Source of the DNA: UBA7657 sp049652985
Lineage (GTDB): Bacteria; Pseudomonadota; Alphaproteobacteria; Micavibrionales; Micavibrionaceae
Reading direction: 5' to 3'
Length of the DNA stretch: 64,000 bases
NCBI GenBank assembly: GCA_049652985.1
Contig: JBASFK010000002.1
Span: 372,001-436,000 of the forward strand
Part shown: one piece after another, positions 50,582 through 60,188 of the stretch
Layout of the letters: every line of letters starts with the position of its first letter
Position numbering within the stretch: position 1 is the stretch's first letter
Notes under the pieces: generated by a model
Seen by the model: the letters and a program-made list of their open reading frames with translations, nothing else
The model's database searches: none
Told to the model about the DNA's origin: nothing
Translations under genes and position numbers: made by a program

Positions 50582-52092
50582 CGTCTTTTCTCCGGCGGCG
50601 CGGTGGGTTCCGGGCTTTCAATGACAGGGATATAAATGCCGGGCGGCAGGTCGCGGCCCTTCTCGTATTTATTCAGGAACGGCAGGATTACCAGGAAGAA
50701 GCCGAAATAGTAACCGGTTGCCGCAAGACCAAGCAGGATAAGCGGAATTGGACCGACCATGGCATCCGCCGGCTGTGAGCCTACATAGCCAAGGAATATA
50801 AAGATCAGAAGCCAGATCAGAAGCGCCGGGCGGTAAAGCGGGCGAAAGCGGGCACTGCGGATCGGGTGAGAGTCCAGCCAAGGCAGGATGAATAAAAGGG
50901 CGATCGAGCCGAACATCACCAGCACGCCGCCGAGTTTCGCGTCCATGAAGAACAGGTCGCCGAACGGCAGCGGGATGATCTTGCCGCCCGAGGCCTTATC
51001 CATCTGGCAAAGGTAACCCAGCAGGAACAGGACGCCACCGACAACCAGCAGAGGCACCAGGCGCTTGCGACACTGCGCAATAATATCAACATGAGTGATC
51101 GGACACGTAAACTTGTTTAAATAGAGCGGCAGCGCGGCCAGCGCCAGAGCGCCGAGTCCCATCAGGATGTACGGGTTGATGCCGAACGTGATCGCGCGAA
51201 GCATGGCGTAGAACGGCAGGAAGTACCATTCCGGGACGATGTGCGGCGGCGTCACCATGGGGTTGGCCGGGGTGTAATTGTCCGGGTGGCCAAGCGCATC
51301 AGGCATGAAGAACACGAAGTAGCAGAAGATCAACAGATAGACGAGCGTGCCGAATGTATCCTTGATCGTATAGTAAGGATGGAACGGGATTGCATCCTGC
51401 GGACCCTTGGTGTCGATGCCGAGCGGGTTGTTCGAGCCCACGACATGCAGCGCCCAGATATGCAGGAACACAACGGCAAAGATGATGAAGGGCAGCAGGT
51501 AGTGCAGCGCGAAGAAACGGTTCAGCGTCGGGTTATCGACCGAGAAGCCGCCCCAGAGCAGCGTGACGATGCTTTCGCCCACTACCGGAATGGCGGAAAA
51601 CAAATTCGTGATAACGGTCGCGCCCCAATAGGACATCTGGCCCCACGGCAAAACGTAGCCCATGAACGCGGTCGCCATCATCAGCAGGAAAATCAGCACG
51701 CCGAGAATCCAGAGGAGTTCACGGGGTTTCTTGTATGACCCGTAATACATGCCGCGGAAAATATGGATGTAGACCGCGATGAAGAAGAACGATGCGCCGT
51801 TCATGTGCAGGTAGCGGAGCAGCCAGCCGGAATTGACGTCGCGCATGATGCGCTCGACGCTGTTGAAGGCCATGGAGGTGTGCGGCGTGTAGTGCATCGC
51901 CAGCACGATGCCGGTGACGATCATCAGCACCAGCATGATCATGGCGATGGCGCCGAAATTCCAGAAATAATTGAAGTTACGCGGTGTCGGGAATACGCCG
52001 TATTCCTTCTGCATCATCGTGAATAACGGCAGGCGCGAGTCAATCCACTCGACAACCGGATTTTCAAAGGGTGTTCTTGGCCCGCTTCCCAT
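50578..52092 (-). CDS. petB: Cytochrome b of the bc1 complex
   Basis: 504 aa, longer than many bacterial cytochromes b because of extra C-terminal membrane segments. Haem-ligand regions LLRYLHMNGASFFFIAVYIH and FFALHYLLPFIIFAVVFLH, Qo-site PEWYFLPFYAMLRAI, and GYVLPWGQMSYWGATV are all present. Integral membrane; oxidises ubiquinol. Second gene of the petABC operon. Confidence 0.96.
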   Translation of the reverse strand: MGSGPRTPFENPVVEWIDSRLPLFTMMQKEYGVFPTPRNFNYFWNFGAIAMIMLVLMIVTGIVLAMHYTPHTSMAFNSVERIMRDVNSGWLLRYLHMNGASFFFIAVYIHIFRGMYYGSYKKPRELLWILGVLIFLLMMATAFMGYVLPWGQMSYWGATVITNLFSAIPVVGESIVTLLWGGFSVDNPTLNRFFALHYLLPFIIFAVVFLHIWALHVVGSNNPLGIDTKGPQDAIPFHPYYTIKDTFGTLVYLLIFCYFVFFMPDALGHPDNYTPANPMVTPPHIVPEWYFLPFYAMLRAITFGINPYILMGLGALALAALPLYLNKFTCPITHVDIIAQCRKRLVPLLVVGGVLFLLGYLCQMDKASGGKIIPLPFGDLFFMDAKLGGVLVMFGSIALLFILPWLDSHPIRSARFRPLYRPALLIWLLIFIFLGYVGSQPADAMVGPIPLILLGLAATGYYFGFFLVILPFLNKYEKGRDLPPGIYIPVIESPEPTAPPEKRR

Positions 52093-52103
52093 TCTTTTTC
52101 CCC

Positions 52104-52658
52104 TTAACCGATTTTTATGCGCGCATCAGTCAGGAACTGATACTCGGGCACATGAAGGTTTTTCGGCGCCGGGCCCTTGCGGATACGTCCGGACGTGTCG
52201 TAGTGCGAGCCGTGGCACGGGCAGAACCAGCCGCCGTAATCGCCGCGCGGCTCGCCGGTCTTCTGGCCGATGGGCACACAGCCAAGATGCGTGCAGATGC
52301 CGACGAGGACCAGCCATTCAGGCTTCTGGACGCGCTTGTCGTCCGGTTGCTTGTCGATGAGCGAAGCAACATCCACTTCGCGGGCCTTTTGAATTTCTTC
52401 TTCGGTGCGGTGACGGATGAAAACCGGCTTGCCGCGCCAGACAACGGTGATCGACTGGCCGAGCTGGACGGGCGCAAGGTCAACTTCAATAGTGGAAAGC
52501 GCCAGCGTGTCCGCCGCAGGGTTCATGGAATTGACCAGCGGCCAAGCAAAAACGCCCGCCCCGACTGCGCCAAATGCCGCTGCTGTTAACTGGAGAAAAT
52601 CGCGCCGCGTTTCGCCGTCCTGGGAATGGCCGTCAGCGGCTTTGGAGTTAGATGCCAT
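52104..52658 (-). CDS. petA: Rieske iron-sulfur protein of the bc1 complex
   Basis: 184 aa. Twin-arginine signal/anchor (ETRRDFLQLTAAAFGAVGAG) and a [2Fe-2S] cluster site with Cys122-x-His124 (ICTHLGC) and Cys146-Pro-Cys148-His149 (FCPCHGSHYD). The CTHLGC and CPCHGS boxes and the disulfide cysteines are complete. First gene of petABC. Confidence 0.96.
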   Translation of the reverse strand: MASNSKAADGHSQDGETRRDFLQLTAAAFGAVGAGVFAWPLVNSMNPAADTLALSTIEVDLAPVQLGQSITVVWRGKPVFIRHRTEEEIQKAREVDVASLIDKQPDDKRVQKPEWLVLVGICTHLGCVPIGQKTGEPRGDYGGWFCPCHGSHYDTSGRIRKGPAPKNLHVPEYQFLTDARIKIG

Positions 52659-52685
52659 ATTGTTACTGAACCGGTTTGTTAATTC

Positions 52686-52716
52686 GTGACATGTTTAATA
52701 CTTCTCTCTTTATAAT
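52686..52716 (+). promoter_or_regulatory. Putative promoter of trmL
   Basis: GTGACA, 19-bp spacer, TATAAT in the gap between petA and trmL. The consensus -10 is clear; the long spacer lowers confidence. A petA promoter must lie in the same 114 bp on the other strand; TTGATT-17-TATTAA is the best I can find. Confidence 0.4.
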
Positions 52717-52772
52717 CAATCAAGGGTCAAGTATCTACTATCCATGCGAAATTTTGTTGTTTTCCACACAGC

Positions 52773-53228
52773 ATGAAAAAAGCGGGCATAGCCATGTACC
52801 AGCCCGATATCCCGCAAAATGTCGGAGCCATGATGCGGCTCGCGGCCTGCACCGGGGTTGAGCTGCATATTATCGAGCCCTGCGGCTTTCCCTGGGACGA
52901 GCGGAAAATCAGGCGTTCCGGGCTGGATTATGTCGATGCCATGGATTATATGCGCCATGAATCCTGGGCGAAGTTCCTTGAAAATACGGTCGGGCGGCGG
53001 CTGGTGCTGCTGACCACGAAGGCGGCGGAACCCTATTACAACTTTGAATTTCAGGGCGGCGATATATTGCTGGCGGGCCGCGAAAGCGCCGGGGTGCCGG
53101 ATGAGGTCCACGATGCCGCCCATGCCCGCCTGACAATTCCCATGGCCGGGTCGGCGCGATCCTTGAACGTGGTCAATGCAACTTCTATGGTGCTGGGAGA
53201 AGCGATAAGGCAGATCAATGGCGGCTGA
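52773..53228 (+). CDS. trmL: tRNA (cytidine(34)-2'-O)-methyltransferase
   Basis: SPOUT methyltransferase, 151 aa. Family sequence YQPDIPQNVGAMMRLAACTG, the SAM-knot motifs LAGRESAGVPDEVH and MAGSARSLNVVNATSMVLGE. Methylates the wobble ribose of tRNA-Leu isoacceptors; tRNA-Leu(CAA) is a known type of substrate and one is encoded in this window. Its end overlaps hemF by 11 nt. Confidence 0.93.
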   Translation: MKKAGIAMYQPDIPQNVGAMMRLAACTGVELHIIEPCGFPWDERKIRRSGLDYVDAMDYMRHESWAKFLENTVGRRLVLLTTKAAEPYYNFEFQGGDILLAGRESAGVPDEVHDAAHARLTIPMAGSARSLNVVNATSMVLGEAIRQINGG

Positions 53229-54072
53229 AGCTATTCATAACGACAGGCAGAAACAGGCGGTAGTGTGGTTCCGCACGCTGCGCGATCAAATCTGCGCGGA
53301 GTTTGAGCGGATCGAAAAGGAATTCGGCGGGAAGCCGGGCCGTTTCGAGCGCAAGAACTGGGAGCGCGACGGCGACTCTAAAAACTGCGGGGGCGGTGAA
53401 ATGTCGCTGATGCGCGGGAATGTATTCGAGAAGGTCGGGGTGAATATCTCCGAGGTCTGGGGCGCATTCCCCGAGGATTTCCGGGCGCAGATCCCGGGCG
53501 CGGCCGAAAATGGCGGGCAATTCTGGGCGGCGGGCATTTCGCTGGTGGCGCACATGCAATCCCCCCTCGTCCCGGCGGTGCATATGAATACGCGGATGAT
53601 CGTGACATCCAAAAGCTGGTTCGGCGGCGGGATGGATTTGACGCCGATGATCCCGAACGAGAAAGACGCGCGGGATTTCCACGCGGCGCTGGAAGCCTGC
53701 TGCGACCGGCACAATCCCGGCTATTACAAACAGTACAAAGAATGGGCCGACCGTTATTTTTTCCTGCCGCACAGGAACGAGCCGCGCGGCGTCGGCGGGA
53801 TTTTCTACGACAATCTTGCTAGTGGGAGTTGGGACGCCGATTTAGCCTTCACGGAGGATATGGGTAAGACTTTCCTTGGCATCTATCCCGAAATCGTCCG
53901 CCGGAACATGAAACTGCCGTGGACGGAGGAGCAGCGCGAGGCGCAACTGGTCAAGCGCGGGCGCTATGTGGAGTTTAATCTTCTCTACGACCGGGGGACG
54001 ACTTTCGGGCTTAAAACCGGGGGAAATACCGAGGCTATCCTAATGTCGCTGCCGCCGAGCGTGAAATGGTAA
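53218..54072 (+). CDS. hemF: Oxygen-dependent coproporphyrinogen III oxidase
   Basis: Aerobic oxidative decarboxylation of coproporphyrinogen III in haem synthesis. 284 aa. Signature SLVAHMQSPLVPAVHMNTRM, WFGGGMDLTPMIPN, FFLPHRNEPRGVGGIFYDN and FNLLYDRGTTFGLKTGGNTE are all intact. Overlaps trmL and is translationally coupled to it. Supplies haem for the adjacent bc1 complex. Confidence 0.96.
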   Translation: MAAEAIHNDRQKQAVVWFRTLRDQICAEFERIEKEFGGKPGRFERKNWERDGDSKNCGGGEMSLMRGNVFEKVGVNISEVWGAFPEDFRAQIPGAAENGGQFWAAGISLVAHMQSPLVPAVHMNTRMIVTSKSWFGGGMDLTPMIPNEKDARDFHAALEACCDRHNPGYYKQYKEWADRYFFLPHRNEPRGVGGIFYDNLASGSWDADLAFTEDMGKTFLGIYPEIVRRNMKLPWTEEQREAQLVKRGRYVEFNLLYDRGTTFGLKTGGNTEAILMSLPPSVKW

Positions 54073-54177
54073 TAAAATTACTGTTTATATGGTGTTTTGA
54101 TGCAAAAAATTTCCTTGCCTTTCGTCACTAAAAAAAGCATATTTCGCTATAAATAAAATAGAAATGGAAAAATTAAG

Positions 54178-54342
54178 ATGGAAAATTTACCTCTATCTCA
54201 GTCTTTTGAACAGTCTATTTCCCTAGGAGCAGGCGGTAAAATTGCGGATTCGCCTGAACCAGGTGGAGGCGGCATTGTCCCAAAGGCGAAACCCCAGCTT
54301 ACAGATTTTGAGCGGGCTGAAATTCACAGAGTTTTTGGTTAA
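54178..54342 (+). CDS. Possible small protein, 54 aa
   Basis: MENLPLSQSFEQSISLGAGG, then KIADSPEPGGGGIVPKAKPQ and a short charged end. No strong Shine-Dalgarno and no recognised family. The stop overlaps that of the CCA-adding enzyme in TTAA, the same arrangement as true convergent pairs here, which is the main reason to list it. Confidence 0.35.
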   Translation: MENLPLSQSFEQSISLGAGGKIADSPEPGGGGIVPKAKPQLTDFERAEIHRVFG

Positions 54343-55511
54343 CCAAGCCGCGCAAGGCAGGGTTTTTTATCCGGTTTGAATTCCTGATCGATCCACCAGT
54401 CTTCCAGTTTCAAAAGGGCCGCGCCGAGCGCAGGCCCTTTTTCAATGCCCGCTTTCATCAGGTCGTTACCATCGACCGGAAAGGTCGGAATGTCCCATTT
54501 CTGAATGATTTCGAGGGCCTTGTTGATATACCCGTTCATGACGCGGTCCTGCGCGACCTCGATGATCAGCGCCTGCGCCGCCGAGGTGCGGCCATGCTTA
54601 TAAACGGCGACCTTCACGGCGTGGTCCTTGCCCAGATCAGGCAGTTTCAGGATTTCAGAAATAGCTTCAATATCCCTTTTGAACACCTTGGGAATCAATA
54701 ACAATCTTTCCATACGCTTTATATTTTCATGGCTCAGGCCGGACAGCACGAAAAGGCGCGGCGAAAGAAATGCGATGCCAAAGCGGTTCTGGAATTCACA
54801 CAGATGTTTGAGCAGTTCCGGCTTGTATTCCGGAAATAAAAATTCGGTCAGGACTTTGTTATCAAACATTATGGACAGGATATCCACAGGATTATCCACA
54901 GACATGATCTTGAAAAATTCCTGGGTGATGCGCTCGCGTGAAAGATTAGGAATTTGGGCAGCAGCAGCCGCGCAGGCCTTCAGCCCGGCGGCATCCGGCG
55001 CACCGCTCCCATATTGTGCATGAAAGCGGAAAAAGCGCAGCGCGCGGAGGTAATCCTCTTTGATCCGCGTGGCCGGGTCGCCGACGAAGCGCACCTTGCG
55101 GGCCGCAAGGTCCTTCAGCCCCTCGCCCGTGGGATCGTAGATATTGCCCTTGGCATCTGCCAGCAGCGTGTTGATGGTGAAATCGCGGCGCTGCGCGTCT
55201 TCGCGCCAGTCTTCCGTAAAACTGACCACCGCGCGGCGGCCATCGGTTTCGATATCCTTACGGAGCGTTGTTATTTCATAAGGCTTTTTATCGACGACAG
55301 CCGTAACCGTGCCGTGATCAATTCCGGTCGGCACGACCTTGATACCCGCGGCGGTCAGTTTCTCGCTTGCCTCCTGCGGCGTCCAGATAGTGGCGATATC
55401 AATATCGCCGACTTCTTCCTCCAGCAGCATATTCCGCACGCAGCCGCCAACGAACAGCGCCTTGCCCTCGCCCAATGCGTTCATGACTTTGGACGTTTCA
55501 CGTGAAACCAT
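54339..55511 (-). CDS. CCA tRNA nucleotidyltransferase / poly(A) polymerase family
   Basis: Class II nucleotidyltransferase that adds or repairs the tRNA CCA end. FVGGCVRNMLLEEEVGDIDI (GG-x-V-R and D-x-D), TTLRKDIETDGRRAVVSFTE, DAQRRDFTINTLLAD, RIKEDYLRALRFFRF. With the ATG at 55511 it has 390 aa; the conserved Glu-Pro-Gln-x-Trp-Met region lies partly upstream, and a CTG at 55553, 7 nt after AAAGGA, may be the true start. A -10 TATACT lies upstream. The longer frame to 56000 is antisense to moxR and rejected. Confidence 0.9.
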   Translation of the reverse strand: MVSRETSKVMNALGEGKALFVGGCVRNMLLEEEVGDIDIATIWTPQEASEKLTAAGIKVVPTGIDHGTVTAVVDKKPYEITTLRKDIETDGRRAVVSFTEDWREDAQRRDFTINTLLADAKGNIYDPTGEGLKDLAARKVRFVGDPATRIKEDYLRALRFFRFHAQYGSGAPDAAGLKACAAAAAQIPNLSRERITQEFFKIMSVDNPVDILSIMFDNKVLTEFLFPEYKPELLKHLCEFQNRFGIAFLSPRLFVLSGLSHENIKRMERLLLIPKVFKRDIEAISEILKLPDLGKDHAVKVAVYKHGRTSAAQALIIEVAQDRVMNGYINKALEIIQKWDIPTFPVDGNDLMKAGIEKGPALGAALLKLEDWWIDQEFKPDKKPCLARLG

Positions 55512-55628
55512 CCAGCCCTGCGGTTCGACCTGTTTTGCCTTGTCGTTTTCCAGCGTTATATCCTTTAAAAAGTTACAGATACGGCTAGTATAGCCAATCG
55601 CACCCCCGAAGTAAGGAGTCAAAATCGC

Positions 55629-56597
55629 GTGACCGACAGAGCGTTCCAGGAAGCCCACCAGAAACTGGCCAAGGCCCGCGCCGAAATCGGCAAGGTGATT
55701 TTCGGCCAGAATTCCGTGATCGACCAGACCCTGGTGACGCTGGTGTCCGGCGGGCACCTCCTTTTGATCGGTGTTCCGGGGTTGGCGAAAACGCTGCTGG
55801 TCGATACGACGGCTAAAGTTTTGGGCCTCTCGGCTGCGCGGGTACAGTGCACGCCCGACCTGATGCCGGCCGATATTCTTGGCTCCGAAGTGCTCGAGGA
55901 AGATGCGGACGGCAAAAGAAGTTTCCGTTTCATCAAGGGGCCGATCTTCACGCAGCTCCTGATGGCGGATGAAATCAACCGCGCGTCGCCGCGCACCCAA
56001 TCGGCGCTACTGCAGGCGATGCAGGAAAAAGAAGTCACCATTAGCGGCAAGGCCTATGATGTGCCGGAGCCGTTCCATGTTCTCGCCACGCAAAACCCGA
56101 TCGAGCAGGAAGGAACCTATCCCCTGCCCGAGGCGCAGCTGGACCGTTTCCTGATGCAGGTCGATGTCGATTACCCGGCGCGTGACGCCGAGCGCGACAT
56201 GCTGATGGCAACCACGACGAATAATGTACGGAAGGCTTCGGCTGCGCTGAAACCGGAAGAGCTGATGGAGATTCAGTCATTAGTCAGGGATATGCCCATC
56301 GGCGACAAGATTGTCGATGCAATTCTGACGCTGGTACGGCGCGGTCGTCCCGGTTCGGGGGCATCGGATATCGTGAAGGATTACGTGGCATGGGCGCCTG
56401 GTCCGCGCGCATCGCAGGCGCTGATGCTGGCGGTGCGTGCACGTGCGCTGATCGACGGAAGGGAAACTCCGTCTGTGGATGATGTGATTGATCTCGCAGA
56501 GCCAGTGCTGAAACACCGCATGGCACTGAATTACAAAGCGCGCGGCAGCGGCATCACGCTGCAGGACGTCATCCGGAGCCTTTCGGAAAGCCTTTAA
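55629..56597 (+). CDS. MoxR-family AAA+ ATPase
   Basis: 322 aa. Walker A GVPGLAKT at residues 48-55, Walker B region LLMADEINRASPRTQSALLQ, sensor ATQNPIEQEGTYPLPEAQLD. MoxR ATPases act as chaperones that mature proteins with von Willebrand domains, one of which is encoded three genes downstream. GTG start preceded by AAGGAG. First gene of a four-gene operon with 0-4-nt junctions. Confidence 0.93.
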   Translation: MTDRAFQEAHQKLAKARAEIGKVIFGQNSVIDQTLVTLVSGGHLLLIGVPGLAKTLLVDTTAKVLGLSAARVQCTPDLMPADILGSEVLEEDADGKRSFRFIKGPIFTQLLMADEINRASPRTQSALLQAMQEKEVTISGKAYDVPEPFHVLATQNPIEQEGTYPLPEAQLDRFLMQVDVDYPARDAERDMLMATTTNNVRKASAALKPEELMEIQSLVRDMPIGDKIVDAILTLVRRGRPGSGASDIVKDYVAWAPGPRASQALMLAVRARALIDGRETPSVDDVIDLAEPVLKHRMALNYKARGSGITLQDVIRSLSESL

Positions 56598-57512
56598 ATG
56601 GATTTGTTCCGCACGACAAAAACCCGGGACGCACTGCCGCTGCGCCAGCGGGCGGAAGATGAAGCTGCGCATTTGTCGTTCCTGATGGCCGAAGCCGACA
56701 AAGCAGTAACGAGCATTCTTCACGGCGAGCACCGCCAGAGAAAATCAGGCGGCGGCGAGCGTTTCTGGCAGTTCCGCGAATATCACCCCGGCGACCGGCC
56801 GCAGGATATCGACTGGCGCCAGAGCGGCAAGACCGACCGCGTATTCATCCGGCAGAAAGAATGGCAGACGAACCAGAGCGCCTATTTGTGGTGCAGCCGC
56901 GCTGAAAGCATGGGTTTTAGTTCGAGCGATGGTTTGCCCAGCAAGGGCGACGCCGCGAAAATTATCACGTTGGCGATTGGTTTGTTACTGACGCATGGCG
57001 GAGAAGAGATTGGATTGTTGGGCAGCCCGCGCAAGGGGCGTTCGCAGGCGATGCTGCAGACGATTGCGGATTCTTTTCTCGATAAAGATCAGGAGCGCGA
57101 GCTGTTGCCGGAGTCCGAAGCGCCTGCAAACAGCGCGCTCTTCCTCGCGGGGGATTTTCTTGAGCCTATCGAAGAGATTGAATCTCGATTTAAAAACCTG
57201 GCGGCGCAGAGCGACAGCGGTGTTGTGATTCAAATCCTCGACCCGGCGGAAATCGAGCTTCCCTATGACGGACGTGTTATTTTCGAAGCACCAACGGACA
57301 AGCAAAGGGAACTGGTGAATAATGTTTCCTCGATCCGCGGCGAATATAACCGCCGCATCACGGCGCATGTTGAATCCGTCCGGCGCATCTGCGGCGCGTG
57401 CGAGTGGCATTACGTCCTGCATAACACAGAGCGCGAGATCAAGGACACGCTGCTCGACGTCTGGACGGCGCTAACGATCCACAGCAAGCGCGCGGGGACG
57501 CTTCGTCGATGA
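56598..57512 (+). CDS. DUF58 domain-containing protein
   Basis: 304 aa. The DUF58 hallmark FREYHPGDRPQDIDWRQSGK is present (R-x-Y-x-x-G-D-x-x-R-x-I-D-W). Soluble. DUF58 proteins regularly follow MoxR ATPases in Bat-type operons and are thought to be MoxR partners. Starts immediately after the moxR stop and overlaps the next start by 4 nt. Confidence 0.92.
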   Translation: MDLFRTTKTRDALPLRQRAEDEAAHLSFLMAEADKAVTSILHGEHRQRKSGGGERFWQFREYHPGDRPQDIDWRQSGKTDRVFIRQKEWQTNQSAYLWCSRAESMGFSSSDGLPSKGDAAKIITLAIGLLLTHGGEEIGLLGSPRKGRSQAMLQTIADSFLDKDQERELLPESEAPANSALFLAGDFLEPIEEIESRFKNLAAQSDSGVVIQILDPAEIELPYDGRVIFEAPTDKQRELVNNVSSIRGEYNRRITAHVESVRRICGACEWHYVLHNTEREIKDTLLDVWTALTIHSKRAGTLRR

Positions 57513-60187
57513 GCGGGCTTCTCGGCAATCTGATTTTTCTCAATCCCCTCATTCTCTGGGGGCTGGCGGTGCTGCCCGCGCTGTGGTTTCTGCTGCGCAT
57601 CACGCCGCCAGCGCCAAAGCTGATTGTTCTGCCGACGACGCGTTTTCTCGCGGGGCTCATTCCTGAAAAGCAAACCTCCAGCCATACGCCGTGGTGGATC
57701 TTGCTGCTGCGGATGATGATCGCGGCGCTGGTGATCGTGGCACTGGCGCGGCCCGTCTATAACCCGGCACAAGGACTGGCAGGCAGCGGGCCGGTTAGAA
57801 TCGTGATTGATAATGGCTGGGCCGCCGCGCCGGTGTGGGACACGGAAATCCGCGCGGCGCTGGACCTGACCGCGCAGGCCGGGCGTGAAAACCGCGAGAT
57901 TTATATTTTAACAACCGCGCCGATGCAGGATGGTAAACCGCTTGCGCAGGGCCCGCTCGCCGCCGGGCAGGCGGAAGCGATTTTGAAAGGTCTTGAGCCA
58001 CAGCCATGGCCCGCCGATTACAAGGCAGCGGCCGCGATGATCGACGACAAGGCCGTGGAAAGTTTCTGGTTCTCGCATGGCATAGATGAAGGCGGGCTGA
58101 AGGATATGGCTTCGGCGCTGAAGGTGAAGGGCAATCTCGGTTATATTTCACCCGCACCGGAGAATTTGCCGCTGCTGCTGACGCGCGGCGATAAAGAGAG
58201 CGCGTTTGAAGTGTCAATTGCCGCGCCGGAGACTATTTCCCCGAGCCGCCCGGCGACAATTCAGATTTTGTCTTCCGACGGCGCGGTACTGGATCAGAAA
58301 AGCATCACGCTCGACCCTACCGCCCTGCCCGCGAAAATAAAATTCGACATTCCTGAAGCCGCGCGCGGTGACGCCGGGAGCTTTCGAATCGGCGGTGCTT
58401 CCGGTGCGGGCGGCATTATACTGTTAGACGAAAATTCCAAAAAACGCGTGGCGGGGCTTGTGGGGCCGAGCGATGACGAGGATACAAAACCCTTCATCGA
58501 AGCGCGCTTTTATCTCAAGCGCGCGATCGAGCCGTTCGCCGAGCTATTCCAGGACGGCATTCCGGAGATTTTGAAACACAATCCGGCGGTCATCATCCTG
58601 CCCGACATTGCGACCATGGCGACCGACGACCTCAACAAGCTCGAGGACTGGGTGAAAGACGGCGGGCTCCTTCTTCGTTTCGGCGGACCGGTGATGGCCA
58701 AGAACCAGGGCGAAGCGTTCCTGACGCCTGTGCCGCTGCGCCTTGGCGGACGCTCGATGGATGGATCGCTGACATGGGAGAAACCGGCGAAGCTCCAGCC
58801 CTTCAGCGATGCCAGCCCGTTTTACGGCATCGAGATTCACGAGGACATCCCGGTGCGCCAGCAGATCCTCGCACAGCCGACGGAAGATATCGACGCGCGG
58901 ACATGGGCACGTCTTGAGGACGGAACGCCTTTGATCACCGCCGCGCCGCACGGCAAGGGTTTGCTGGTCATGATTCACACGACGGCGGCGCCGGACTGGT
59001 CGGACCTGCCTTTGTCAGGTGTGTTCGTGGAAATTCTCCAGCGCATCATCGGCATGTCTGACAACCCGCAGGGCGCGCTTGAAAATGCGGACGGGCTGTT
59101 ACAGCCTTTGTTGATATTCGACGGATACGGAACGCTGAAACAACCCGCGCCGACAATTGCGCCGATTCCCGCTCCGGAATTTTCGAAAATAAACCTCGGG
59201 CCGGATCACCCGCCCGGTATTTACGGCCATGACAGTTTCCGGCGCGCACTGAATATCGGCGACCGGATCAAGGACATAAAGGCCGCCGAACTGCCGCCGG
59301 GGGTGACGGTACGCAACTATGGCGCGGATTATGAGCGCGACATGATGCCGTTCCTGCTTTATGCCGCGCTGATGCTGGCGCTCGCGGACTGGATATTGAT
59401 GACGGTGCTTATGTCGGGATTCAGGGCGATTACAAAATTCGCATCCGTCGCGCTTATTCTTTTCGCTTTCCCGGCGCACGCGCAAACTGAAAGCGACATA
59501 AAATATGCCGACGGGTTTTACCTGGCTTTTATAAAATCCGGGGACATTGCGCTCGATGCCGCGAGTGAAACCGGGCTTGAAAATCTTGGAAATATTTTGC
59601 GTGCAAGAACATCGATTGAACCGGACGGTGTCGCGGCGCTGGACCCGGAATATGACGAGCTGGTTTTTTTCCCGCTGATTTACTGGCCGGTCAGCACAGC
59701 GCAGCCGCCGCTTTCGGACAAGGCGATCAAGGCGCTTCAAAATTACCTTGATCATGGCGGAACGATATTGTTCGACACGCGCGACCGCAGCTACGGCGCA
59801 GGCATGCTGGACGGATCGGCGAACGCCAATGCCCTGCGGATTCTGACCGCGTCGCTGAATATCCCGCCGCTGGAGCCGATGGCGAAGGATCACGTGCTGA
59901 ACCGCTCGTTCTACCTGCTGAGCCCGGAACGTAGCGGCTACGATCCCGGCACGATCTGGGCCGAAACCAATGTCAGCGGACGCGACGGGGTTTCTTCGGT
60001 ACTTATAGGCTCGCACGACTGGGCCTCGGCCTGGAGCGGCACGGGCGGCGGAGGCGGCATCACGGCGGGCCGCATGCAGGACATGGAATACCGCTTCGGC
60101 GTCAACCTGGTGATGTATGCCCTGACCGGCAATTACAAAGCCGACCAGGTGCATATTCCCCACATTCTCCAACGCCTGGGGGAATGA
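57509..60187 (+). CDS. BatA-N-terminal and DUF4159 membrane protein
   Basis: 892 aa. N-terminal BatA-type start with two membrane segments (FLNPLILWGLAVLPALWFLL; TPWWILLLRMMIAALVIVAL), a large periplasmic middle, a glutamine-amidotransferase-like region (PAVIILPDIATMATDDLNKL), a further membrane segment near residue 615, and the C-terminal DUF4159 domain (DIKYADGFYLAFIKSGDIAL... DELVFFPLIYWP). This domain order is typical of alphaproteobacterial Bat-like operons. Role probably in envelope integrity; unproven. Confidence 0.88.
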   Translation: MSGLLGNLIFLNPLILWGLAVLPALWFLLRITPPAPKLIVLPTTRFLAGLIPEKQTSSHTPWWILLLRMMIAALVIVALARPVYNPAQGLAGSGPVRIVIDNGWAAAPVWDTEIRAALDLTAQAGRENREIYILTTAPMQDGKPLAQGPLAAGQAEAILKGLEPQPWPADYKAAAAMIDDKAVESFWFSHGIDEGGLKDMASALKVKGNLGYISPAPENLPLLLTRGDKESAFEVSIAAPETISPSRPATIQILSSDGAVLDQKSITLDPTALPAKIKFDIPEAARGDAGSFRIGGASGAGGIILLDENSKKRVAGLVGPSDDEDTKPFIEARFYLKRAIEPFAELFQDGIPEILKHNPAVIILPDIATMATDDLNKLEDWVKDGGLLLRFGGPVMAKNQGEAFLTPVPLRLGGRSMDGSLTWEKPAKLQPFSDASPFYGIEIHEDIPVRQQILAQPTEDIDARTWARLEDGTPLITAAPHGKGLLVMIHTTAAPDWSDLPLSGVFVEILQRIIGMSDNPQGALENADGLLQPLLIFDGYGTLKQPAPTIAPIPAPEFSKINLGPDHPPGIYGHDSFRRALNIGDRIKDIKAAELPPGVTVRNYGADYERDMMPFLLYAALMLALADWILMTVLMSGFRAITKFASVALILFAFPAHAQTESDIKYADGFYLAFIKSGDIALDAASETGLENLGNILRARTSIEPDGVAALDPEYDELVFFPLIYWPVSTAQPPLSDKAIKALQNYLDHGGTILFDTRDRSYGAGMLDGSANANALRILTASLNIPPLEPMAKDHVLNRSFYLLSPERSGYDPGTIWAETNVSGRDGVSSVLIGSHDWASAWSGTGGGGGITAGRMQDMEYRFGVNLVMYALTGNYKADQVHIPHILQRLGE

Positions 60188-60188
60188 C

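Noticed and set aside
54885..54902. Two DnaA-box-like sequences (TATCCACA) close together
   Set aside because: They lie inside the coding sequence of the CCA-adding enzyme and encode ordinary residues there; no AT-rich unwinding region or other origin feature is near.
55512..56000. N-terminal extension of the CCA-adding enzyme
   Set aside because: It runs antisense to moxR and has no family similarity; the gene starts at the ATG 55511 or the CTG 55553.
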